The notes: a model not told the origin generated them from the sequence alone. 64,000 nucleotides of DNA from Williamsia sterculiae (GCF_900156495.1 NZ_FTNT01000014.1:62001-126000), one strand, 5' to 3'; shown: positions 1-9,023, counted from the first letter of the stretch. Made by a program: numbers and translations.

Positions 1-20
1 CGCCCCATACCGGAACACCG

Positions 21-3000
21 GTGGGACCACCGCACACCGCGCCGGCCAACTCGTCGCCCGCGGCCGACGCCAGGGCGCCCGAGACGCGCGGACCGGTCCA
101 GGCTTCGCGTGCGGACGCGGCACCCTCGAATCCTGCCAGTGCGCCACGAGCCGCCGACTCCGGTTTGCCCGAATACAGTTCCGGGGCACGGCCGGATGCG
201 GTGTCCAGCACCCCGGGCTCTGGCGCTGCAGGTCGTGTCGCCGATGCTGCGGTGTCGGCGACACCTCGCATGGACCAACCGGCCGCCGGCATAGTCGGCA
301 AGGCACCCGAACCGGTCGTCGCCGCACCGACGCGAGCAGCCGACACGGGCGGTGCCATTCCGCGCGACGCCACCACAGGCGGCACGCCGCACGGCGCCGG
401 CGGTGGTGAGCACCCAGTCTACGAACCGACTGATCCGCACGTACCCGATGACCCTATCGATCACGAGCGCCCGCACGCGTCCACCGACCGCGAGTTGTGT
501 ACGGCCAGGGGCGAACCGGTCGACGTGGCGACCGGCGAATACTTCCTGCCCGCAATCGATGTCGACCTACCCGGCATTCTGCCGCTGCTGCTGGTGCGGA
601 CCCACCGCTCGCAGTTCCGGGGCGGGCAGTGGTTCGGACCGTCGTGGTCAAGCACGCTGGACGCGAGGGCTGTTGCCGACGACGACGGCGTCACCACGGT
701 CGATCCCGACGGAGTGGTCCTGCGGTTCCCACCCGTCACCGAGGGTGAGACCGCGGTTCCGGAACGCGGGAGCCTGTGGCGCCTTGCACGCACACCCGTG
801 GGCGGCTACGTCCTCACCGACCGTACCGGCGACCGTCACTACTGGTTCGACCCCAAACCCCAGCTCGGTGGCGCCGACATCGACGCCGGTGCCTTCACGG
901 TCTCCGCCATCACCGATCGCAACCGCAACCGAATACTTTTCGGCTATAGCGACAAGGGTGTGCCGATCAGCGTCGAGCACTCGGGCGGTTACCGCATCTC
1001 CATCGACACCGTCGACGGTCGCGTCACTCGGTATCGCGCGATCACCGTTGACGCAATGGGTGTCACGTCGACCACCTTGCGCGAATTCGGTTACACGGAG
1101 GGTGATCTGACCTGGATCACCGACGCCGCCGGTGCGACCACGTCGTTCGGTTATGACGATCATCGCATGGTCCGGTGGACCGACTCCATCGGCCAGACGT
1201 ATGAGAACACCTACGATGACGCCGGTCGCGTGATCTATCAGACCGGCACCGACGGGGTGTGGGCCGGGCGGTTCGACTATCGCGACCTGCCGGACGGGAC
1301 CGGCACCGTCACCGCGTTCACCGACGCGGTGGGCGCCACCACCTACTACGCCATCGACGTGGACGGCCGACCGCAACGCGTCATCGACCCGGTCGGACGG
1401 GAGACCGTGACCCGCTGGGACCTGCGGCGCAACCCCATCAGCAGCACAGATCCGTCTGGCGCCACAACATCATTCGACTACGACGGCCGCGGTGACCTCG
1501 TGAGCGTGACCGGTCCCACGGGAGGCTCCACGTCGATGGCGTACGCGGCCCAGGGTCTGCCGTCGCGCATCACCCACCCGGACGGCACCACCGAGACCAT
1601 CCGATATGACGAACGCGGCAACGCCGTGTCGGTTACCGATGCCGCGGGCAGCACCAGCAGCGTCGAACGAGCGCCTACGGGTGCTCCGGCTGCGCAATTG
1701 GATACCGACGGGCGTCGCGTCACCATGGATTCGAACGCCGCCGGTTTGCCGACACGGGTCGAGGACGCGATCGGATACGCCACGCAGATTGAGTACGACC
1801 CGCTCGGCCGGCCCGTGCGCGTGATCGCCGCGGACGGCGGGATCACGCAGCGCCGGTACGACCCCGAAGGTCGGCTGCTCGCGGAGGTCGCGCCCGACGG
1901 CGCCGAACAGCGCTGGACCTACGACGGTGAGGGTAATCGGCTGTCGCACGTCGACGCGGTGGGATCCGAAACACGTTGGTACTACGGCTTCTACGACCTG
2001 CCGGTGACGCGTATCGACGCCGACGGTGCGATAACCGTGTTCGAGTACGACAGCGCTCGACGGTTGATCGGTGTGGTGAATCCGCTGGGTCAGCGGTGGG
2101 GCTACGAGTACAACCCTGATGGACGGGTCGTCCGCGAGGTCGACTTCTCCGGTGCAGCAACGATGTTCGGGTACGACGAGGTCGGACGGTTGGCATGGAA
2201 GATCAACGGTGCAGACCAACGGATCGACTACACCTACGACGTCTCGGGCTGTCTGGTGGGGGAGCGCTCGGACGAGGAGATGGTCACCTACGAGCGTGAC
2301 CCTCTCGGTCGGATGGTCGCCGCGCAGAACAGCTTCGGACAGACTGAATTCGAGTACGACGCGGTCGGTCGGCTGGTGTCGGAGTCGTGGGATGGCGCCG
2401 CGGTCCGTTCGGTGTGGAGTGCGAGCGGCACCCTGCTGAGTAGATACACACCCGCAGGCGCGTCGACGGGCTACACCTACGACATTCGCGGTGCGGTGGC
2501 TGGGATCGACGTCGACGGACGGTCGATCGATCTCTCGGTGGATGCGCTCGGCCGTGAGACTCGACGTGGCTTCGGCACGGTGGCCATCGACTCATCCTGG
2601 GACGCCTCCGGTCGGTTGGCTCGTCGATCCGTGGTGGGTGGTGTGAAGGATCCGCGGCGGCTCGATCTCGGGATGGGTGTTCAGCAGACCGAACGTCTGT
2701 CCGCGTCGAGTGCGTTTGCGTACCGGCCCGACGGTGCACTACAGGCGGTGACCGGTGAGGGCCCGGCACGCGAAGGACTGGGGAAGACCGCACGGTTTGA
2801 CCTGGATGCGCTGGGACGGGTCACGTCGGTGTCCGACGTCGACGGGGCTGCCCGGGAGTCGTTCGACTACGACAGCGGGAACAACATCGTCGCCGAGTCG
2901 GTGGCGGGGGAGCGACGCGGGTGGACCTATCGCGATGGTCGTCTCGCCGATGACGGCAGGTGTTCGTACTCGTACGACGGGGCCGGTCGTGTGGTGCAGG

Positions 3001-4088
3001 TGGTGCGGCGACGGCTGAGTCGTAAGCCCGATGTGTGGGAGTACGGCTGGGACGCGTGGGATCGTTTGCGGTGGTTGGTGGATCCGGCGGGACGTCGTTG
3101 GGGGTACGAGTACGACCCGCTGGGGCGTCGGGTTGCGAAGGTCGCGGATGACGGCTCGAGGGTGGTGTTCCGGTGGTCGGGGACGCAACTGGTCGAGCAG
3201 GTAGATGAGGCGACGGGCGCCGTGTTGTCATGGGTGTACACCCCGGGCGGCCTCGTCCCGGTGGGACAACTGGCGGGCAGTGTTGGCGATACGGCGGCCG
3301 GTGGCCTACTGAATCTGACCGATGAGGACGACCCGGTCAATGCGCGGCCGCAGGACGAGATCGACCGACAGTTCTTCGCGATCGTCGCCGACCAGATCGG
3401 TATGCCTGTCGGTCTCCTGGACCCCGACTCGGGTGCACTGGTCGGCCGCGCCACGACGACGCTGTGGGGTCAGTCATCGTGGTCGGGCGAGTCGACCCCG
3501 CTGCGATTTCCTGGCCAGTACGCCGATGAGGAGTCGGGCCTCTTCTACAACCTGATGCGCTACTACAGCCCTGACACCGGTCGCTACCTGACACCGGACC
3601 CGCTCGGCCTCGCACCCGCCCCCAATCCGTATGCGTACCCGATGAATCCGACGGTGGTGGCGGATCCGCTGGGGTTGATGCCCGTGGATTGCGATAGCTT
3701 CCCGGGGGGATCGCTGCAGGCGCATGAAGATGCGGGTGGCCACGCCATCGAGAGGCATGTTGGTAAGAGTGACGAGTACCTGAGAAGTCGATTCGTTGGA
3801 GCGAGACCGTCAATGCAGGCGGCATCTACCTTCTTTGATCTGCCGACGGCGGAGGCGGCGGTGAAGTCTTTGCTACGTTCACACAGTACGGATATTGAGA
3901 CTTGGCTTGACAGTGGAAAGCCTCAGCTACGTCTCGAGGGTGATGTGGGAGATATTGTTGGCAGAACCCTATTCCGTAACTCGGGCAATACGATAAATGT
4001 ATCACAAATACGCGTTATTCTCCGACCTGGGGGAATAGAAGATCTCGGCTACTACGTGGCTACCGCATTCCCTGCAATTCCGAGATAA
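21..4088 (+). CDS. Rhs/YD-repeat polymorphic toxin, RNase A-like C-terminal toxin domain (5' end outside window)
   Basis: Probable contact-dependent or secreted toxin. The frame is open back to base 3, so the GTG at 21 need not be the true start and an N-terminal trafficking domain may lie upstream. Visible parts: a Pro/Ala-rich linker (about residues 1-160), a DUF6531-type segment (GEPVDVATGEYF, about 165), many YD repeats such as YDEVGRL and YDPLGR, and the Rhs core boundary (RYYSPDTGRYLTPDPLGL) ending near residue 1219. The last 137 residues (DNA from 3678) are the variable toxin. GGHAIERHVGKSDEYLRSRF, then TAEAAVKSLL, then a C-terminal GYYVATAFP match the bacterial CdiA-CT RNase A-like family. 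DNA becomes clearly more AT-rich past the core, as expected for an exchangeable toxin tip. RNase activity is inferred from family resemblance. Confidence 0.88.
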   Translation: MGPPHTAPANSSPAADARAPETRGPVQASRADAAPSNPASAPRAADSGLPEYSSGARPDAVSSTPGSGAAGRVADAAVSATPRMDQPAAGIVGKAPEPVVAAPTRAADTGGAIPRDATTGGTPHGAGGGEHPVYEPTDPHVPDDPIDHERPHASTDRELCTARGEPVDVATGEYFLPAIDVDLPGILPLLLVRTHRSQFRGGQWFGPSWSSTLDARAVADDDGVTTVDPDGVVLRFPPVTEGETAVPERGSLWRLARTPVGGYVLTDRTGDRHYWFDPKPQLGGADIDAGAFTVSAITDRNRNRILFGYSDKGVPISVEHSGGYRISIDTVDGRVTRYRAITVDAMGVTSTTLREFGYTEGDLTWITDAAGATTSFGYDDHRMVRWTDSIGQTYENTYDDAGRVIYQTGTDGVWAGRFDYRDLPDGTGTVTAFTDAVGATTYYAIDVDGRPQRVIDPVGRETVTRWDLRRNPISSTDPSGATTSFDYDGRGDLVSVTGPTGGSTSMAYAAQGLPSRITHPDGTTETIRYDERGNAVSVTDAAGSTSSVERAPTGAPAAQLDTDGRRVTMDSNAAGLPTRVEDAIGYATQIEYDPLGRPVRVIAADGGITQRRYDPEGRLLAEVAPDGAEQRWTYDGEGNRLSHVDAVGSETRWYYGFYDLPVTRIDADGAITVFEYDSARRLIGVVNPLGQRWGYEYNPDGRVVREVDFSGAATMFGYDEVGRLAWKINGADQRIDYTYDVSGCLVGERSDEEMVTYERDPLGRMVAAQNSFGQTEFEYDAVGRLVSESWDGAAVRSVWSASGTLLSRYTPAGASTGYTYDIRGAVAGIDVDGRSIDLSVDALGRETRRGFGTVAIDSSWDASGRLARRSVVGGVKDPRRLDLGMGVQQTERLSASSAFAYRPDGALQAVTGEGPAREGLGKTARFDLDALGRVTSVSDVDGAARESFDYDSGNNIVAESVAGERRGWTYRDGRLADDGRCSYSYDGAGRVVQVVRRRLSRKPDVWEYGWDAWDRLRWLVDPAGRRWGYEYDPLGRRVAKVADDGSRVVFRWSGTQLVEQVDEATGAVLSWVYTPGGLVPVGQLAGSVGDTAAGGLLNLTDEDDPVNARPQDEIDRQFFAIVADQIGMPVGLLDPDSGALVGRATTTLWGQSSWSGESTPLRFPGQYADEESGLFYNLMRYYSPDTGRYLTPDPLGLAPAPNPYAYPMNPTVVADPLGLMPVDCDSFPGGSLQAHEDAGGHAIERHVGKSDEYLRSRFVGARPSMQAASTFFDLPTAEAAVKSLLRSHSTDIETWLDSGKPQLRLEGDVGDIVGRTLFRNSGNTINVSQIRVILRPGGIEDLGYYVATAFPAIPR

Positions 4089-4125
4089 AGCGGTGTATAT
4101 CTTATCCAACAGATCGGAGGAGATT

Positions 4126-4422
4126 ATGAATTATCTCGAAGAATTGGCCAAAGGTTACCTACACCAAGACTACGACATCTATGGTGGCGACGTTTGGGAT
4201 GCGTTACAAGCGTTCCTTGATGACAACGGCGGGCGCGCGGCCGCGGTCGGTCTCACAAGGGAGATCGACGAACTTTTCCGTCGCACTGCAAATGACGACG
4301 GCCGAGTCGCGGCGGAGCTGCTTGCTCTAGGGATACAAGTCGGGCCTACATCGGAGGAAGAGACTTTTACGCAATTCTTGCAAGGGATTAGGAAACGCGC
4401 GATACGCGTTGCATCTGATTGA
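4126..4422 (+). CDS. CdiI-type immunity protein for the Rhs RNase toxin
   Basis: A 98-residue protein starting MNYLEELAKGYLHQDYDIYG. The N-terminal YLHQDYDIYGGDVWDAL stretch is typical of CdiI_2-type contact-dependent inhibition immunity proteins, which are found beside RNase A-like CdiA tips. The ATG at 4126 is preferred over the upstream in-frame GTG at 4093 because a good Shine-Dalgarno (CGGAGGA, 4115-4121) precedes it. It lies 37 nt after the toxin stop on the same strand. It is expected to bind and block the toxin in the cytoplasm of the producer. Pairing is inferred from family and adjacency. Confidence 0.82.
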   Translation: MNYLEELAKGYLHQDYDIYGGDVWDALQAFLDDNGGRAAAVGLTREIDELFRRTANDDGRVAAELLALGIQVGPTSEEETFTQFLQGIRKRAIRVASD

Positions 4423-4475
4423 GGTCGGCGTTTAATGTAATGACTTTGGTGTCAACCCTGAGTCCTGCTCCCTGA

Positions 4476-4616
4476 GTCGGTCAACGTGCGCAGATCGTGA
4501 GTCGTGACGGAGGCTGGGACATCCGAGTGCGGAACGACGCGGGCAATTATCTCGATGAGTACGGCAACGTCGTGCAGCCCAGCCTCGCGCACGGAATTGA
4601 GGTCATATCCAAATGA
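4476..4616 (+). pseudogene. Orphan toxin C-terminal fragment (displaced Rhs tip)
   Basis: This short frame opens after a stop at 4473-4475, has no convincing start, and reads QIVSRDGGWDIRVRNDAGNY followed by LDEYGNVVQPSLAHGIEVISK and a stop. The DGGWDIRV and YLDEYGNVV phrases look like the end of a secreted polymorphic toxin, not a free-standing gene. Its stop overlaps the next ATG as ATGA (4613-4616), the usual toxin-immunity junction. It is best read as the remnant of an older Rhs tip left downstream when the present tip was acquired. The toxin family cannot be named from this tail. Confidence 0.6.
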
Positions 4617-5026
4617 TATCTTCGGGGCTCATTGATATTCAGAAGGCCCTTACCGCCTTGGATCATCTTTCTGAAGGTCTTCTCAACCATTTTGAGTTCG
4701 TCAACAATGGTTATTCGGTCTTGCTCGCTTTCGGAGTGTTCTCTCGCCCAGCGAGCGGGCCGTATGCAGATGTGAGCGAGATGTGGATCTGCCTTGACGC
4801 AGTAATGCGGCTGAGATTCGAAGGTGCACTGACCAATACGATGGTACGGGCACCCGACCGTATCGATGCAGGACTTACTGAAGTCGCGCTCGTGACCGTC
4901 GATCCAGTCGACGGCGCTGTGGTGCTTCGCTGTCAATGGGAAGGGGCACGCGAGGTCGAGATTCACAGCGCAAGGGTTTGGGTCAGTGACTCATACAATG
5001 AGCTGAAGGAAGTTGTGCAACTATGA
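4613..5026 (+). CDS. Putative orphan immunity protein
   Basis: 137 residues beginning MISSGLIDIQKALTALDHLS, acidic, with no membrane segment or signal peptide. The family is not recognised. Its start codon overlaps the stop of the toxin-tail fragment (ATGA), so it is most likely that displaced toxin's immunity gene, retained after its toxin was lost. Retained immunity genes downstream of Rhs and CdiA loci are well known. The stop at 5024-5026 overlaps another ATG (5023), but that frame closes after 14 codons. The immunity role is inferred from position only. Confidence 0.6.
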   Translation: MISSGLIDIQKALTALDHLSEGLLNHFEFVNNGYSVLLAFGVFSRPASGPYADVSEMWICLDAVMRLRFEGALTNTMVRAPDRIDAGLTEVALVTVDPVDGAVVLRCQWEGAREVEIHSARVWVSDSYNELKEVVQL

Positions 5027-5603
5027 TTTCTTGCGAGGCAACGTCACTGGCCAGGTTCGGTCGGTGATGGAGGCGGTGTTATTGGATCAACGCCTTCTCC
5101 CCAAGCGATTCAAGTATCCTCCGGAGTTGTTGCGTCTGGCCGAGCTCGAACTGCTCTTCTTTGATCCCTGGGACACCATGACCGGCGAGTCGCTTGAAGT
5201 TCGAATGAGTGGTCTCGCTGACCGTTATCCCGACCGAAATCTTGTCCCCTTCGCGAGGCGAGAGGACAACGATGACGTGGCTTGCTTTGAAATTCTCAAT
5301 GACCGACAGATTGTGGTCTTAATTCATGACTTCGCATCCCCTGGTTGGGAGGGGAGGCGCGAATTCGACAGCTTTCGCGAGCGGTTTCATATCGCAGTCG
5401 AAGAAATGTTCGACTCCTCTGAACTGAACCGTGTGATCTTGCCGCGCGCGAATGCCGGCGACCTGCTGACGAAATTTAGCATCAACGGTTCATACTTCAA
5501 CGCCCCGATAACTGTGGTTACCTCGACGCATGTACGCGAAACGCTCCACCCGGTCCGACGCAACCAGCGCGGTGTGACCCGTGCCGATCACCATCCCGCC
5601 TGA
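5013..5603 (+). CDS. SMI1/KNR4 (SUKH)-like putative immunity protein
   Basis: Up to 196 residues from a weak TTG start that overlaps the previous gene; ATG at 5067 (178 residues) is an alternative. The middle, DRNLVPFARREDNDDVACFE followed by VLIHDFASPGWE, resembles small SUKH-type proteins common among polymorphic-toxin immunity genes. The tail (after about residue 170, VRETLHPVRRNQRG) enters GC-rich sequence and overlaps the next gene by 23 nt. It may therefore be a run-through created where the cassette joins the older chromosome. The ATGA junction at 5023 is out of frame with it, which could reflect a frameshift. Family assignment is moderate; function is inferred. Confidence 0.55.
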   Translation: MCNYDFLRGNVTGQVRSVMEAVLLDQRLLPKRFKYPPELLRLAELELLFFDPWDTMTGESLEVRMSGLADRYPDRNLVPFARREDNDDVACFEILNDRQIVVLIHDFASPGWEGRREFDSFRERFHIAVEEMFDSSELNRVILPRANAGDLLTKFSINGSYFNAPITVVTSTHVRETLHPVRRNQRGVTRADHHPA

Positions 5604-7230
5604 TCCGCAGTTCGTCACCGGTAGCGAGGAAGCGGTGTGGAAGCGGTTGCATCAGCAACTGATGGACGAGGATCTGCTGATCAGCGGTCAGCGGGTCACC
5701 GACCGCGACAAGGATCACGAGATCGACTTCGTGGTCGCCATCGAAGGAGCCGGCATCGTGTGCCTCGAGGTCAAGGGCGGGGACGTGTGGCACGACGGCA
5801 CCACTTGGCGGCAGGGGTATCGAGGCAACCACAAGTCGATAGACCCCGTCACCCAGGTGCGCGGCAGTTGCTATGCACTGCGCAGCTTCGTCGAGTCCGA
5901 TCCCCGGTGGACGCAGGGTCGCGTGCGGTGGACGCACATGGTGGTGCTGCCCTACGCCGAGATCGAGGATGACTTCGAACTTCCCGACTGCCCGCGGTGG
6001 AAGGTGATCGACCGCAACCAACTCGACCAGTTGCTGCCGCTGATCCGGGCCGTGTCGCTCAAGCAGGCCGGCGGCCTGCCCCATCTGAGCACCCGAGGTA
6101 TCACCCAACTCCAGACAGTGCTCGGCGGACGCGGCCTCCCGCAACTCGACGTGGTCGCCCGCGCACTGGAGCACAGTGACACCGCAGACGCCCTGACCGC
6201 TCAGCAGTCGGTGATCCTCAGTGCAATCCGCGAGCTCAAGCGAGTCGAGATCAGGGGAGGAGCGGGTAGCGGCAAGACATTTCTGGCCGTCGAGCAGGCG
6301 AGACGACTGACCAAGAGTGGTCTACGGGTTGCGCTGATCTGCTATTCCCACGGACTTGCCTCCTACCTCGAACGCGTCACCGCTGGACTGCCTCGCAAGG
6401 AACGACCGGCGTACGTTGGCGAATTTCACGAGCTGGGTAAGCGGTGGGGTGCCGCCGACGGGCCAGACGAGAGCATCCGTGACTCGACGTCGGCGAATTT
6501 CTGGGAGCATCAACTACCCCGGCAGATGGCCGATCTGGCTGAGGAGTTGGCCCCGGGACAGCGGTTCGACGCCGTTGTCGTCGACGAGGCGCAGGACTTC
6601 GCCGACGAGTGGTGGAAGCCGACGCTGGCGTGTCTGAAGGACCCCGACGACGGCCGGGTCTATGTGTTCAGCGATGAGGGACAACGGGTATTCGACAGGC
6701 ACGGGTCGCCACCCGTTGATCTGGTTCCGCTGATACTGGACAACAACATTCGCAACACCCGGCAGATCGCCACCGCATTCAAGCCGCTCGTCGGGCACAG
6801 CATGCAGGTCAAGGGATCCGACGGACCCGAGGTGCGGTTCGTCGCATGTTCTGTCGACGACGCGTTGGACGTGGCCGACGAACAAGTTGATCCACTGCTG
6901 GACGAAGGGTGGCGGGTTGAGGACATCGCGCTCCTGACGACGGGGAGCCGACATCCCGTGCAGGTGGAACGCCAGGCGGCGGGTAACGAATCGTATTGGA
7001 ACACGTTCTGGCAGAACGACGACATCTTCTACGGTCACGTGCTGGGCTTCAAAGGCCTCGAGCGCAACGTGGTGATACTGGCGCTGAACGAGACCAGTGG
7101 CCGCGATCGGGCGCGTGAACGACTGTACGTGGGGCTGTCCCGTGCTCGCGATCAGTTGGTGGTGTGCGGCGACCCGCAGTTCATCCGCGATGTGGGGGGA
7201 CAGGATGTTGCAAAGCGGCTGGGCGTGTGA
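5581..7230 (+). CDS. NERD-domain SF1 (UvrD-like) helicase/nuclease
   Basis: 549 residues from GTG. Residues 1-160 form a NERD (nuclease-related) domain: DHEIDFVVAI and VCLEVKGGDVW show the D...ExK pattern of restriction-like nucleases. A helicase core follows, with Walker A GGAGSGKT (about residue 226), Walker B VVVDEAQDF (about 334), and C-terminal motifs NNIRNTRQIA, GFKGLERNVV and YVGLSRARDQ. NERD-helicase fusions probably process DNA, and some belong to antiphage loci. There is no partner gene here beyond the toxin island, so a role in repair, plasmid/phage restriction or cassette maintenance cannot be separated. GC content is back to genome level. It converges with the permease gene, 21 nt away. 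Confidence 0.85.
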   Translation: MPITIPPDPQFVTGSEEAVWKRLHQQLMDEDLLISGQRVTDRDKDHEIDFVVAIEGAGIVCLEVKGGDVWHDGTTWRQGYRGNHKSIDPVTQVRGSCYALRSFVESDPRWTQGRVRWTHMVVLPYAEIEDDFELPDCPRWKVIDRNQLDQLLPLIRAVSLKQAGGLPHLSTRGITQLQTVLGGRGLPQLDVVARALEHSDTADALTAQQSVILSAIRELKRVEIRGGAGSGKTFLAVEQARRLTKSGLRVALICYSHGLASYLERVTAGLPRKERPAYVGEFHELGKRWGAADGPDESIRDSTSANFWEHQLPRQMADLAEELAPGQRFDAVVVDEAQDFADEWWKPTLACLKDPDDGRVYVFSDEGQRVFDRHGSPPVDLVPLILDNNIRNTRQIATAFKPLVGHSMQVKGSDGPEVRFVACSVDDALDVADEQVDPLLDEGWRVEDIALLTTGSRHPVQVERQAAGNESYWNTFWQNDDIFYGHVLGFKGLERNVVILALNETSGRDRARERLYVGLSRARDQLVVCGDPQFIRDVGGQDVAKRLGV

Positions 7231-7233
7231 ACA

Positions 7234-7245
7234 TCGCGGCCGCGA
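7234..7245. terminator. Short palindrome in convergent gap
   Basis: TCGCGGCCGCGA is a perfect 12-bp palindrome filling most of the 21-nt gap between the convergent helicase and permease genes. It could form a small bidirectional stem. No T-run is present. Confidence 0.35.
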
Positions 7246-7251
7246 GGCTCA

Positions 7252-8415
7252 TCACCGATCTCCATGCCCATGCGCCCCCATGTCCGGAGAGCCGCCCATC
7301 ATGCGGAGCATCCCCACACCGCCCGTGCGAACGAACCGTACGACGAGCACGGCGGCCACCACCGCGGCAACGATGTTGAGCCACGTGGTGTAGTTCCAGC
7401 TGATTCCGGCGTCGCCGGTGAACGCGTGCCCGGGCGCGGGCACGAGGTGCAGGAGTCTGAACAGTCCCTCCACGACGTAGCCTCCGGCCACCATGCTGAG
7501 GTAGAAGGCCGCGACGATGCGCAGGGTGACCGCCCAGCCGTAGTACTTCCGGTAGATGGCGATGATCGGCAGAATCAACAGGTCGGCGAACAAGAACGAC
7601 ACCACCCCGCCGAAGCTGATGCCGTCGTTCCAGAGGACGGCGGCAAGTGGAACATTGCCGATGGAGCAGACGAAGCTGGCGATCGCGATGATGGGGCCGA
7701 CGATTGGTCCCCAGAACACCGACAATGCGGGGTGACTACTGAGAAACAGACTCTGCCAAAATGTCTCAGGTACCCATGCGGCGACCGCGCCGGCGATCAC
7801 CAGTCCGATGACGATGTCCCGCAGGACCGCTGCCCACTCCATCACGAAGATGTGACTGACGGATGTCAACCCACGCCCGCTGAACAATCGTGACCAGATC
7901 GACCCCGCGCCACTCACGGACATGTCCATGGCGGCATGGCCTTCCATCGACCCGGCCACCCCTTTGTCAGCTTGCGCGCGGGCGTCGGCGATCAACCTCT
8001 CGCGCAGGACCACACGAAATGCCAGAGCCACCAGAACGATGATGATTCCTCCGCCGGCGAACTCGGCGAGCGTGAACTGCCACCCGAGCAGCAGCGCCAG
8101 GATGATTCCGAGCTCGACGACGAGGTTGGTGGACGAAATCTCGAACACCATCGCGGACGTGAAGCTCGCGCCCTTGCGAAACAGGGACCGGGCCAGGGCC
8201 ACCGCGGCATAGGAACAGGATGACGAGGCCGCACCGAGGCCGGCCGCTTTGACTATCGTGGCCGGCCGGTCGTCGCCGAGCGTGCGCGATACGCTATCGC
8301 GCCTCACGACGGCCTGGACGACCGACGCGAGAAGAAACCCGAGGACCAATGACCAGCCGATCTGCCACGCCATCGTCCCGGTCATCCGCAGCGCGTCGAT
8401 GACTGCGTTCACCAT
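7252..8415 (-). CDS. YraQ/ArsP-like permease (DUF318 family)
   Basis: 387-residue polytopic membrane protein starting MVNAVIDALRMTGTMAWQIG. The signature GAASSSCSYAAVALARSLF followed by FEISSTNLVVELG is diagnostic of the YraQ/ArsP_1 predicted permease family, some members of which export organoarsenicals or metals. A second half (GPIVGPIIAIASFVCSIGNVP) repeats the fold, and the tail is rich in Met, Gly and His (MMGGSPDMGAHGHGDR), which suggests metal contact. It is 17 nt downstream of the YdhK-like lipoprotein gene and almost certainly co-transcribed with it. The start was set at the ATG at 8415; the open frame upstream runs through the lipoprotein gene and is spurious. Confidence 0.85.
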   Translation of the reverse strand: MVNAVIDALRMTGTMAWQIGWSLVLGFLLASVVQAVVRRDSVSRTLGDDRPATIVKAAGLGAASSSCSYAAVALARSLFRKGASFTSAMVFEISSTNLVVELGIILALLLGWQFTLAEFAGGGIIIVLVALAFRVVLRERLIADARAQADKGVAGSMEGHAAMDMSVSGAGSIWSRLFSGRGLTSVSHIFVMEWAAVLRDIVIGLVIAGAVAAWVPETFWQSLFLSSHPALSVFWGPIVGPIIAIASFVCSIGNVPLAAVLWNDGISFGGVVSFLFADLLILPIIAIYRKYYGWAVTLRIVAAFYLSMVAGGYVVEGLFRLLHLVPAPGHAFTGDAGISWNYTTWLNIVAAVVAAVLVVRFVRTGGVGMLRMMGGSPDMGAHGHGDR

Positions 8416-8432
8416 GGCTGCACGTCCCCTTC

Positions 8433-9023
8433 TCAGTTGGCAGCCGTCATCTCGTCCTCGACAACCCACTTGTGGTTCTTCATCGTCATGCCGTCGGACT
8501 CGTAGTCGACGACGTACACGGTCTGGTCTGTCGAACTGTCGATGGTGGCGGCTGCCCCGTCCATGCCGTCCATGTGGTCGGCCGTGAGGACAACTTTCGT
8601 ACCGTCGGCGAGACGCCGGGGACCGGCGTCCCGAATCTCCTGCTGCACCACCCATTTGTGGTCGACGATCTCTGCGCCGCCGGTGGTGGGGGTGAAATCC
8701 ACCGCGTAACTGTAAGTGGAGTAGGCGCCGACCACCGTCGCCGGCGCACCGTCCATGCCGTCCATGTGGTCGGCGGTCAGCGTCACCTTGCTGCCGACCG
8801 GGAACTTGGGGTTCGACGCCGTGCTGATCCCGGCCGGAACAGGGCCATCGTCGGTGCGGTGTTGCATGGACGTCGACGACCCCATTTGCTCGTGACCCGC
8901 GGCGGTGTGGGAGGCGTCGTTGTGGTCGTCGGAACCACTGGAACAGGCCGTCATCGTGGCGAGACACAACGCCGCGGCGCCCAGAGTGAGTCGGCGCACG
9001 CGGGGCTGATGTCGGATGCTCAT
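8433..9023 (-). CDS. YdhK-like lipoprotein with two DUF1541 domains
   Basis: 196 residues with a lipoprotein signal (RRLTLGAAALCLATMTAC, Cys about residue 26), so anchored outside the membrane. After a Met/His-rich spacer there are two copies of the DUF1541 (YdhK) unit, each with VTLTADHMDGMDGA or VVLTADHMDGMDGA and a DHKWVV or NHKWVV ending. The family is extracytoplasmic; the DHMDGMDGA repeats are plausible metal ligands. It is first in an operon with the permease at 7252 and sits directly behind a CsoR-like operator, pointing to copper or another soft metal. The metal role is inferred. Confidence 0.85.
   Translation of the reverse strand: MSIRHQPRVRRLTLGAAALCLATMTACSSGSDDHNDASHTAAGHEQMGSSTSMQHRTDDGPVPAGISTASNPKFPVGSKVTLTADHMDGMDGAPATVVGAYSTYSYAVDFTPTTGGAEIVDHKWVVQQEIRDAGPRRLADGTKVVLTADHMDGMDGAAATIDSSTDQTVYVVDYESDGMTMKNHKWVVEDEMTAAN

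Noticed and set aside
8416..8967. 571-residue fusion reading the permease with an upstream domain
   Set aside because: The upstream part is an alternative frame of the YdhK-like lipoprotein gene; the permease starts at ATG 8415.
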